In this document: piece by piece, positions 36,801 to 48,800 of the stretch | Layout: every line of letters starts with the position of its first letter | Position numbering within the stretch: position 1 is the stretch's first letter | Source: Streptomyces sp. RKND-216 | GTDB taxonomy: Bacteria > Actinomycetota > Actinomycetes > Streptomycetales > Streptomycetaceae | Assembly (NCBI RefSeq): GCF_004795255.1 | Contig: NZ_SSBQ01000002.1 | Location: forward strand, 973,001-1,037,000 | Direction: 5' to 3' | DNA length: 64,000 nt | Translations under genes and position numbers: made by a program | Notes under the pieces: model-generated | The model's database searches: none | The model's input: only the letters and a program-made list of their open reading frames with translations | Told to the model about the DNA's origin: nothing

Positions 36801-39800
36801 CGGTGTGGCGGTGAAGTGGACACCGGCCTCCTCTTCGAGCCGGAGCAGCGAGACGATGTTGGCCTGCCTGCCGTGGGCACGGCCGTACCGCACGTATTCC
36901 GCGGCCAGGGCCGGCATCTGCTCGGCGGGCCCCACGTAGGACCAGGTCAGCATGACCTCGTCGCGGCGCGAGCAGTGGAAGTAGGCGCTTCGGTCGGAGC
37001 CGAGGAAGAGGAGCGGGGCGATGTCCCGTCCGGGCAGGCCGCCCTCCCTGCCGTATCGCCGCTCGAGGTCGGCGACCGTGCGGGCGATCTCCGGATTCTC
37101 CGCCAGTCTCGCCTTCTCTATCACCACGGCCCCTCCTCGGTACTCCCCCGGGACAGGCCGGGGCGAGGACGGAACGTCCGCAGGGGCTCCGGGCCCGTCG
37201 TTCCGAAGGAGGCGGACGGCTTCCCCGGCACCGTGGAGGGTCGCGAGGGTCGAAGCCAGCTCGGGAACCGTCGGGTGGTCGAAGAGAAGCGTCTTGCGCA
37301 AGGCTCCGAAGTTCTTCTCCAGGGCTGCGACGGATCGGAGCATGTCGAACGAGGAAAAGCCGTTGTCGGCGAAGGTGCGTGTCGGGTCCACCCTCCGTTC
37401 CACGATGTCGCCGAGCGTGGCGAGAAGCAGCTGCTCCAGTGCGGACATCCCCACTGGCGCGGCAGGGATCGTCTCCGGAGCGGGATGGCCCCCTTCCGGC
37501 GTCCGGGCTTTTCGAGGGTCGGGGGGTTCCGGGTCGGCGGGTGAGGTCGGAGAGGGACGCGACACGGGCCCGACGGGTGCGCCGCCGTCCTCCCCGGCGC
37601 ACAACGGTGCGACGAAGCCGGAAAGTTTGCCGACCGTGTCGTAGTCGTACAGCTCCGCAGCCTTCAATTCCAGGGAGAAGGTCGTGTTGAGCAACCGCAC
37701 CAGGTCCATCCGGTAGATGGAGTCCAGACCCAGTTCGGCGAAGGGAACATCGTCGCCGATCTCCTCGCCTCCGGTGCCCAGGATGTCGGCGAGCTGGTCG
37801 CGGAGCAGCGTGGCCACAGCCGGGAGCGCCGCCTCGCGCCCCGGCCCGGCCGGAGCGGGACGAGGCGACCCGACCACCGGGCGTTCGGGCATCGCGATGT
37901 GGTTGTCGGTGCCCCGCTCCGGCTGCCGGGCTGCCGTCGAGGACGGCGCGGACGCGGCCGCTTCCTGCGCGGTGCGTGCCGCCGGGGTCACCAGCGTCAC
38001 CTTGGGTCCGCGACGTAGCGGACCGGGCGTGCCGTCACCTGCTGGGCGTTCCGCGGGAACAGACGGCACAACGGACTCCTTGACTTGAGGCGACTCTTGG
38101 GAGCGGGAAGCAGGAGCGGCGACGCCATCCGGAGCGTCCCCACCCGGACCGCTCACCCAGTGCCGGGTGCGGACGAACGGTGACGTCGGGAGACGGAGAC
38201 GGCCCGGCGCCGGTGTCCAGCCGAGGTCCCAGGGGACCGCGGCTCCCTCGCACCACAGCGCGGCCAGTCGGGTCGGTCCTTCGTCGCCTCGTGCCCCGGG
38301 GGTGTGACGGACGGCGGTGCCGGCAGCCGCCCCGGCCGGGAGCACGCCGGAGGCGAACTTCTCCAAGGCGGACACGAGCGCGGCCCGGTCCCGTACCGCC
38401 ACCGCGAAGCGGTGGGGGCGTTCCGTCCTGCCGGTCTGCAGGGTGTACGCCACCCGAGCCAGGTCCGCCTCGGGATGATCCTGAAGGTGACGTGCGAGCC
38501 GGCCGGCGTAGTCGGCGAGGTCCTCCCGCGTTCCCGCGGACAGCGGGACAAGCACCGGGAGCGGGCAGGGATGGTGAGGGCGGTCGCCGTCGTCGTAGGC
38601 CTCCAGCACGACGTGCGCGTTGGAGCCACCGAAGCCGAACGAGCTGACGCCTGCGCGATACACCTCGCAGCCGTCGGCTGTCTTGACGGGCTGCCAGGAG
38701 CGGCGCCGGTCGTTCACGAAGAACGGGCCGTCGTCCAGGCGCAGGTACGGGTTCGGATCGGTGAAGTGGAGATTGGCCGGAAGTATCCGGTGCCGCATGC
38801 AGAGAAGTACCTTCAGCACACCGGCGATACCGGCGGCCGTCTCCCCGTGGCCGATGGCGGACTTCACCGCGCCGAGAGCGACACGGTCGCCGTCCGGTAG
38901 TGGCTCGCGTCGTTCCTGGTGCAACTGTGTGAATGCCTTCTTCAGTCCTTCCACCTCGACCGGGTCGCCCAGCCGGGTGCCGGTGCCGTGGGTCTCGATG
39001 TAGCTGAGCGTGTCGGGAGCCACCCCTGCCGTCCTGACGGCGCGGGCGATGACCCGTGCCTGGGCCTCCGGGTTGGGTGCCGTGAGAGACGGGGAGCGAC
39101 CCCCGTGGTTCACGGCGCTGCCGCGGATGACGGCGTGGATCTCGTCCCCGTCAGCAAGGGCGCGCGCCAGCGGCTTGAGCACCACCGCCCCCGCACCCTC
39201 ACCGCGCACGTATCCGTCCGCGGCCGCGTCGAACGTCGCGCACCTGCCGTCCGGGCTGAGCATCCCGGAGTCGGCGAACGACCGCAGCAGTCCCGGGGAG
39301 AGGATCACGTTCACACCGCCCGCCACGGCCATCTCGCACTCTCCGTCGCGCAGGGACCGCACGGCGCGGTGCAGTGCCACCAACGAGCTGGAGCACGCGG
39401 TGTCGACGGCCTCACTCGGCCCGTGGAGGTCCAACAGGTAGGACACCCGGTTCGGGAGCACCGAATGGGCGATGCCCGTGGCGGCGTGGGCGGCGGACGC
39501 GACGCCGTGCTCCTTGAGCAGGTCGTCGTAGTCGTGGGTCGCCACGCCCACGAACAGGCCGGTCGCGGAACCCGCTAGCCCGCCGGGACGGTGACCCGCG
39601 TCCTCCAAGGCACACCACGCCGACTGGAGGAAGAGTCGCTGCTGCGGGTCCATGAGCGCCGCCTCGTTGGGTGAGATTCCGAAGAGGCGGGCGTCGAACG
39701 CGGCGACGTCGTCGAGGAATCCGCCCCGCATGGTCCTCGTTGCCGGGTCGGCGAGGAGCGCGGCACGGTCGTGCGGGATGTGGTCGACCAGGTCGTCCCC

Positions 39801-42800
39801 GCTGTCCAGGTGTGCCCAGAAGGTTTCGAGGTCGGGTGACTTGGGGAACGTGCCGGCCATGCCGATCACCGCGACGGGCTGGTCGGTGCCTGCTGGGGTG
39901 GACGACGAAGTGTCTCCACCGGCAAGCGCGGCAGGTCTGCTTTCCGTCGCCTCCACCGGCTGCGGCTCGCGCTCCGGCCGCGGTTCGAGCGGGTGGTCCT
40001 GGTCCCCCAGAGCTGCGAGAAGCTCGGTGCGGTGGTGCTCGGCGAGATAGTCGGCGAACGCCGCCAGATCCGGGCATTCGAACAGCACGGTGGGCAGGAG
40101 GTCCAGGCCGAAACGTTCGTTGACCTTGTTCACCAGCTCGGTGAGCGTGATGGAGTCGAAGCCGAGTTCCAGCAGCTCCGCCCGCACGTCGACGTCCGAC
40201 TCGTCAACAAGCAGGAACTCCGCGGCCAACAGACGGGCCTCACGCTCGGCGAGGTCGCGCACCCGTGTGCCGGCCTCGGCGGGAGACCCGTCGAGGGCGG
40301 TGTGGGACAGCGGAGCGATGGGGGCCGCTCCGTCCCGCGCGGCCGCGGGCGCCTGCCCCTCGACGACCGCGCAGCAGGCCTCGCCCGACTCCAGGGCACG
40401 TACGAAGGCGTCCAGACCGGCCCGCGTACTCAGCGGCACCATGTCCCACTTGCGGGCGAACAGCTCCCGCGTGGCGTCGTCGACCCGCATGCCCCCCTCC
40501 GCCCACAGCGGCCAGCAGATGGCCAGTGACACCCCGGCCCGGATGCCCTGCGCGACCTGACGCACCCTGCGGGCCGCGAACTCGTCCTGGAAGGCGTTCG
40601 CGTAGGCGTAGTCGGCCTGCCCGGGGTTGCCCGCCTCTCCGGACATCGAGGAGAACAGGACGAAGAAATCGAGAGGTTCGGCTGCCGTGGCGCGGTCAAG
40701 GTGGACGGTGCCCTCCACCTTGGGGCCCAGGACGTCGGCGACCTCGCGTGGTGTCTTGCGCACAGCTCGGGCGTCACGGGTGACACCAGCGGCGTGCAGG
40801 ACGCCCCGCAAGGGCGCGAACTCCTCCCTCACCGCGGCCACCAGTCTCATCGTCGCGTCGGCGTCCCGCAGATCCACTCGGCGGTGGACGACCCGGGCGC
40901 CGAAACTGTTCAGCTCCGCGACCAGGTCCGCGGTCGGTGCTGTGCGGCTCGCGAGCACCACGGTGGCGTCCGATTCCAGGGTGGTGAAGTAGCGGGCGAA
41001 GTGGCGCCCCACCGCACCGGCGCCACCGGTGATCAGGTAGGTGCCGCCCGCACGGAGACGGAACGGGGGCCGGTCGGCCCGGACGGGTGTGAACGGCCGC
41101 AAGTCCTTGGCCTGCCGCAACCCGTCGAGGTGCCTGATCTCCACGGTGCCCGGCTGGGCGCCCAGCAGTTCCTCGACGAGGAGATCGGCGTTCGTCCGCG
41201 CCGTGGCCGCGTCGTGCGCAGGCGGGAGGGCGAGCCGCACGCCGTGGAGGCGGGTGTGTTCCAGCGCGAGCGTGCGCAGAGTGGCTCCGACAGCGCTGTC
41301 GTACGGGTCGACCTCCGCGGGCGGGCCGGGGTGGGCGTACAGCACGCGGACAGCGGGGCGTTCGGGACGCCGCAGGACGGCGGCGGACGACCACAGCACC
41401 GCGGGCAGCGCAGCGGAAGGTGGGTCCGAGGGCCGGGTGGGCGTACGGCTCTCTCGTCCGACGCCCTCCGGCAGGTGCACGAGAGCGTCGGGCAGCGCGT
41501 CGCGCGTTGCGAGGTCCTCGACGAGGAGGTCGTGGTCGCCGGGGTCCGAGAGGCGCATCGTGTAGCCGCCGTCACCGGTCCGGGCGAAACGCCCGCCCTC
41601 CGAAACGGTGACGACCCCGACGCCCTCCCTCGTGAGGCGGTCGACCACCAGCCCTCGCGCGTCGCCCGGTTCGGCGTACACGACCGCAGTCCGCGCCGGC
41701 TCGCGCCGCACGGGGCGAGCGGCCGGCTCCCACACGGGTCGCAGGTACCGGAGGTGCGCCCCTTCCGGGGAGGAGCCCCCGGCTGACGTGCCGCTTGGCA
41801 CCGGGCCGTTCGGGCTCGCCGACTCGCTCTTACGTGCGACCCGTGGCGCGATCTCCAACCCGTCGAGGCGCTGGAGGATCCAGCCGTCGCCGTCCGTGAG
41901 TCGAATGTCGAACCATCGGTGGCCGTTGGGGCTGCCGTCCGGAGTCACTTCCCGGACCTGGGCCCAGCAGTCCATCGGGAGTGGCGCCTCGGCCTGCAGT
42001 TCCGTGACACCCACCGGCAGGTAGGACTCCTCGTCGCGGCACAGCACGGAGACGGCCTGGAGAGCGCCGTCGAGCAGGGCGGGGTCCAGTCGGAAGTTGT
42101 GGGTGCGCTGCCGCATCTGGTGGCTGTTGGCGAGCCGTGCCAGTGCCTCTCCGTCGCCCACCCAGAGGTCGGCGACAACGCGGAGGGGACGCCCGTGACG
42201 CAGGCCGCTGGTGACGAACCCGTCGTAGAGGTCCGCCGAAGGAATCCGCCGGCGGTAGCGGCGACGGAGCTCCTCCAGGGCGAGGGTCTGCCCGGAAGGA
42301 AGCGCTTTCTCGTCCGGCGCGGCAAGGAGGCCCCGGGCGGCTGTGCGTGGGCCGGACGCCCCCTCCGCCCTCACCTCGAAGTCGCTGCCGCCGGACTCGC
42401 GCGCGGTGAGCGTCGTACGCACCCGCTCCACTCCGGCGTCGAGGTTCACCGGCGACACCCAGCGGATGTCGGTCATGCGCAGCGGGTAGGCGGGTGCGGC
42501 ACGCGTTTGAAGAAGCGCTTCGGCTACGACGGTGAGGAGGGCGACGCCGGGAACGCAAGGCGCGTCGTCGATGAGATGATACCTGGCGAGGCCGAGCGCC
42601 GGGTGGGTCGCCAGTTCCTCGGTCACGATCGGTCGGTCGCGGCCCACCGTTGTCTCCTGTCCTTCTGTCAAGGTTCGCGTGCTGGCGGGGGCAGGTGGGT
42701 CCTCGCGGTGAGCGGCTGCGCGGTCCGTTGCGGCCGTGTCGGGCCGTGGTGGGACGAGGTCCGCCGGTTCGTCGGGCATCTCGCCGTGCCCGGTGGTGGC

Positions 42801-45800
42801 AGGGGTGGCGGCGGCTCCCCTGCCGTGTTCGGCGATCCAGTACCGACGGCGTTCAAAGGGGTAGGTGGGGAACACCGCCCTGCGCGGCGCGGGCCGGCCC
42901 GCCTCCGTGAGGCTCACCCACAACCCGTGCCAGTCGACGGAGCCACCGTTCACCCAGTGGCGCGCCCGCTGGTCCTGAGCATCGGCGCTCAGGTCGTCGG
43001 CCGGTGCACCGGTGAACGCTCCGTCGCCGTTCCTCCCGGAAGCGGTGCCGTTGTGGACGCCGCCACCAAGGGGTTCGCCCGCGGCGAACCGCTGCAGACC
43101 GGCCGCGATCGCCTCGTGGTCGCTGCCGCACACCGCGAGCCGTTCGGGCAGTTCCCGGCGTCCGGTCTGGCTGGAGGCCGCCAGGTCCCGCAGGGGTGTC
43201 TCCGCACCTGCCGGGGTACGCAGGTACGCCGCGGTCCGGGAGGCGTGGCGGCGCAGCGCCTCCCCGCTGAGGGCGGACAGCACGAACACCTGCTGCTCCG
43301 CCACATCCGCATCCGCAACGGGGGCTCCGCCGTCGCCGAAGCCCTCGGGTCGTTCGGGCTCGGTGTACTCCTCCAGCACCAGGTGCACGTTGGCTCCCCC
43401 CGCTCCGAACGAGCTGATGCCGGCCCGGCGTGGCCAGGTCCGCTTGCCGGTGCCTATGTCGGCCTCGGGACGTTCCCACCGCGCCGCCTCGTGCTGCGGA
43501 CGGAACGGTGACTCGGCGAAACCGATCTTGGGGTTGACCGTCCGGAGATTGATGGTGGGTGCGAGTGTGCGGTGCCGGAACTGGAGCAGCACCTTGGTCA
43601 GCGCTGCGATCCCGGCGGCGCCCTCGAGGTGTCCGATGTTCGATTTCACCGAGCCGACGCCGCAGAAGCCCCTCTCGGTGACGCCGAAGGCGCGGAACGC
43701 ACGGGTCAGACCGGCCACTTCGATGGGGTCGCCGAGTGCCGTGCCGGTGCCGTGGGCCTCCACGTAGGACACTGTCCTGGGATGTACCCCCGAACGCCGC
43801 AATGTCTCCTCGATGAGCCGGGCCTGGGCGTTGGGATTGGGCACCGTGTAGCCGCTGACTTTACCCCCGGCGTTACTCAGGCTGCCTTTGACGACCGCCC
43901 ATACGGTGTCGCCGTCGGCCCTCGCCCGTGCGAGCGGCTTCAGCAGGACCGCCCCCGCCCCTTCACCGGGTACGAACCCGTCCGCCTCGGAATCGAAGAC
44001 GCGGCACGCGTCACCGGTGGAGAGCATGTTCCGCGCGGCCAGTGCGGCGAAGTGGGCCGGGTGCAGTATGAGGTTGACGCCGCCCGCTATCGCCATCGCG
44101 CACTCCCCGCGGCGCAGGCTCTCACAGGCCAGGTGGACTGCCGTCAGGGCGGACGAGCAGGCGCTGTCCAGGGCGAGGCTCGGGCCCTGGAGGTCGAAGG
44201 TGTAGGACACCCGGTTGGCCAGGGACCAGTAGGCGGAGTGGCCGGTGGCGTAGCGGCCCTCGGGCCAGTCGGCCGCAGCTGCCAGGAGCCCGTACTCTCC
44301 GTACATGAGTCCTGCGAAGACTCCGGTGAGCGGCTCACGCGTCCGTTCTCCGAGGTGACCTGTGCTCTCCAGCAGCTCCCAGCAGGTCTCCAGGAACAGG
44401 CGCTCCTGCGGGTCGATGTCGTTGGCTTCACGGGGCAGGATGCCGAATAGCGGCGCGTCGAAGGCGTCGACCCCCTCGAGGAACCCGCCCCATCGGTTGT
44501 ACGTGCGGTGCTTGACGCCCTTGCGCGTGTCGAAGTGGGGGCGCCAGTCCCAGCGGTCCTCCGGGATTTCGCCGATACACGCATTGCCCCGGGACAGGTG
44601 GGTCCAGAAGGTTTCCAGATCGGGCGATCCGGGGTAGCGGCCCGCCACTCCGATGATCGCGATGTCGTCGGCTTCCGGCCGGTCGTCGGCGCTCGTTGCC
44701 GCCGGGGTTCCGGCCGGGGCGGTCGTCACCGTCCCCGGCGTCCCGGTGACGCGCGGTGCTGCGGACTGTCCCCCAGCGGGAGCGACTTCGGCCGTCGGCG
44801 CGGGTGCCGGGGGCGGTGCGCCCTCCGCCGGGCGAGCGGGGTCGCGGTCTCCCGGCTCCGGCGGCGCCGGGGGTTCCTCCGTGCCGGGCTGCGGCACCGC
44901 GGCAACCGGTATGCGGTCGCCGTGGTGCTCCTCCAGGTACGCCGCAAGTCGGTCGAGGGTCACGTGTTCGAACAGAAGGGTGGACGGCAGGTCGCCCAGG
45001 TCCTGCTCGAATCGGTCGACGATGCTCAGGCTCACCAACGAGTCGACGCCGAAGTTCTCGAACGTCGCCTCCTCGTCCAAGGCTTCCACCGGGTGCTTCA
45101 GCACCTCCGCGAAGACCCCGGCCACATAGGCGCGCGCGGCAGACGTCCCCCGTCCGAGGTCGCCCGGCTCGTCCGCACCATCCGCGTTACGCGGCTTCTC
45201 GACGACGACGAGTGACTGCGCGGACTCCTGGGGTGTGGCTCCGGGCACGCCGTGCGTGCGCGCGACCGTGAGGTCCACGGCCTCCGCAGCGGTACGCCAC
45301 TGCTCCGTGCTGAGAAGCGGGGTGTGGGGCAGGCGGCGTTCCGCGTCCTCGTACATCCACCAGCCGGTCGTCAGCCCGAAGGTGAGTGTCAGGAAGTCCG
45401 AGACCCGGGTGATCTCGTTGACGAGGGCGACTCCGCCGGGCCGGAGCAGTGTGCCGATGTGTGCCAGCGTCCGCCGGATGTCGGGAGTGGCATGCAGCAC
45501 ATGGGTGGCGAGCACCACGTCGTACTCACCGGCCGGGAACCCCTGCGCCGTCGGATCCTTCGAGATGTCCAACTGTTCGAAGGACAGGTACGGGCGGGTG
45601 GCGCCGAACTCCCGCTCTCCGTGCCTCAGGAAGGCCGGGGAGATATCCGTGTAGACGTACTGGACCGCCCCGTCACCCAGTTCCTCGCACGCCGCGAGCA
45701 CGGTGCCCGAACTCGAACCCGTGCCGGCGCCGATCTCGAGGACGCGGGCGGCGCTCCCCCGCCGTCCGTGGGCCTGGCGTGCGGCTTCGGCGACCTCCTG

Positions 45801-48800
45801 GGCGAGCGTATGGTTGAAGTGGTCGGTGATCGGCTGTCCGCGGTAGATCGGCTCGACGAGGGAGACCGACCCCTTGGGGAACAGCACGTCCATGGGATCG
45901 CGCCGCCCGGTGAGCACGTCGCCGAGCGCGTCGACGCACCGTTCCACGAGACGCACGTGGCCCTCCATCGTCGGATGGCGCGCGATGATCTCGTCCGCGA
46001 GGGCTTCGTCCGGCGACTCGGCCGCGCCGGTGAGGACGTACCCTGGGCCTTCCCGACGCACGGACCCGACCCCGCACAGGATCTCCAGGGAGGCGTGGAA
46101 CAGACGGCGGTGACGTTCCACGACACCCATTCGCCTCTCCCAGACCGCGACCGGTGAGGTCTCGCCCGCAACGGGCCGACCCTCCATGCGGTGGAAGGCG
46201 TCACGCAGCAGGGTCCGGCTGTACGACTCGACCGCCGCGAAGCCCCGCCGGGCCTCCGCAAGGTCCTCTCCGTCGCCGTCCGGTGCCGGCGCGGGCTCGC
46301 CGCTCCCGCCCACGAAGGCGGGTGCGGACGCGGCCGCCCGGTCCCCCTCGTCCACCCCGGCCGACAGGACGGTCGCCAGCCGTTCGCCGTGCTCTTCCCT
46401 CAGGTGGGCAGCGAGCCGGCTGATCGTCATGTGCTCGAACAGAAGGGTGGACGGCAGGTCGCCCAGATCCTGCTCGAAACGGTCGACGATGCTCAGGCTC
46501 ACCAACGAGTCGACACCGAAATTCTCGAACGTCGCCTCCTCGTCCACGGCCTCCGCCGGGTGCTTCAGCACCTCCGCGAAGACCCCAGCCACGTAGGCGC
46601 GCACCGCCCCGGGAGCGAGGTCGGCGCCGCCGGAGGCGTCGGTCGCCGTCCGAGGTGCCGAAGCGGAGGGGGCGACCGACGCCGCAGCGCTCGTCTCCGG
46701 CGCGAGGGCCGTCGGGTCTGCGGCCGACCGGACAGCCGCCGCATCGGCGTCCGCGGCGCCCCGGATGCGAATGCCCATGCCGGGCAGGGCGGACTTCTCC
46801 GCCTTCATGGCCAGCACCTGGGGCAGGCGGGCGGAGATCACGCGGCGCAGTACGGCCATCCCCTCGGCGGGTTCGATCGAGCCGATGCCCAGCTTCGTGA
46901 ACGCTTTCCGCATCCGGTCGTTGGCCACGGCCCCGACACTTCCCCAGAAGCCCCAGTTGACGACGGAGACGGGGTAGGGCCGACGCCGGTCCAGCCACTG
47001 CGCGTACGCGTCCTCGAACGTGCTGGCGGCCGCGTAGTTGGCCTGGCCGCCGGCCTCCACGAAGGAGACGGCCGAGGAGAAGATCAGCAGGAAGTCCAGC
47101 GGCTCCTCCTCCAACGCACGGGAGAAGGCGGTGACACCGGCTACCTTGGGGGCGAGCCCCGCGGCGAACTCCGCTTCGTCCATGTGCGCGATGGTGCGGT
47201 CCCGCAGGTCAAGTGCCGCGTGAACGGCTCCGTGCACGGCACCGAACTCCGTCCGTACCCGCTCGAGGGCTCGTCGCAGCGCGGCCTCGTCGGCGACGTC
47301 CGCCTGGAGGTAGAGAGCCCGCCCGCCGAGCGCCTCGATCTCCCGGGCCTTGCTCTCGTGTTCCGGGCCTCGCGGGCTGCGTCCCAGCCAGACGAGTCGG
47401 GCCCCGGCGATCCGTGCAAGCAGCCTGCTCAGCGCGAAGCCGATGCCGCCGGCACCCCCCGCGATCACGTAGGTGCCTTGGCTGCGGAACGGCGCGGTGC
47501 CCTCGGGCGCGGGCAGTCGCACAGGGGCGAAGGTCCGCTCGAGGCGCCGCCCGCCGCGCAGCAGTACCAGGGGTTCGGAGCCCGGTTCCGAAACGATCAG
47601 GTCGGCCGTGCGTTCGAGGTCCGGGTCGGCAGCGGACACGTCCACGCAGGACACCCGCCATCGGGGGCACTCGGACTCGACGGCACGGGCAAGACCGAGG
47701 AGCCCGGCGGCGTGCGGTACCACGGTCTCCTCCGCGTCCGCCGGCACCGCACCGGAGGTGACGATGCGCAGTTCCAGCCGCTCCCGCTGCCGCCCGGCCG
47801 CCAGAAACCGCTTCACCAGGCGGAAGAACGTCAACGCGGTGGTGTCCTCCTCCGGCGGGACGGCGGGCTCGTCGCCGCCCGCGACGAAGTAGACGACGTC
47901 CAGCGGGTCGTCGAGAGGCCGGAGGTCGGCGGCGCCGGCGTCCGGCAGCGGCACGGTGGTGACCTGGCCGTGGCGCGCCGTCCGGGCGGCGAGGGCCTCG
48001 GCGAGGCGGTGCGCGTCCTGCGTGTGCACCACGACGGTACGGCGGTCGTCCGGCGCTTCGGCGGGCGGGACGACCGGGGCCGTCTCGCGCCACACCGGGC
48101 GGTAGACCATCTCGTCGACGGGGTTCTGCTGTGCACGCAGCAGCAGACCGTCGTAGCGCGCGCAGACGCGTCCCGACGCGTCGGCCAGCCGGATGCCGTA
48201 GCGGTGGGGTCCGACACGTTCCACATGGGCGTACTGGGGGACCGCTCCGGGAACCGTGAGGGTCACGCTGTCCAGTGCGAACGGCACCAGCACCGTCTCG
48301 TTGGCTCCTTCGACGGCGGCGACGAGCTGCTGGGCGCCGTCGAGCAGGCAGGGGTCGAGCGTGAACCCCGGCCTCGGCAGGGCGGCGAACCGGCCCAGTG
48401 CCTCGCGTTCGCCGAAGCGCACCTCCGACAAAGTCCGGAAGTTTTCCCCGTACTCGATGCCTCCGGACCGGAAGTCCTCGTAGAACCGCGCGGCCGGGAT
48501 GCTCCGGGGGCAGCGCCGCCTCGCCTCGGAGAGGTCGAGGTCCGGCTCCTGCTCCGCCGAGTGGGCGGTGACGAGATCGCCCTGGACGTACCGCTGCTGT
48601 CGGTCGCGCGACTCGAGTATGAACGTGTACCCGTCCTCGGCCGGCGTCAGCCTCACCCTCAAGGTGCCTGCCGCGGACGGGTCGACGAGCCGAAGCCACC
48701 GGACACCCGTCAACCGGAGTGGTCCGGTCAAGCCGGAGGCCCGTGCGGCGGAGGCGGCGAGGTCGAGGCCGGCGGCACCGGGAAGGACCGGTCTCCCGCC

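Noticed and set aside
33846..37544. Open frame of 1,232 codons on the + strand
   Set aside because: It is the antisense of the TE-SH-DUF coding region, with no domain or start context.
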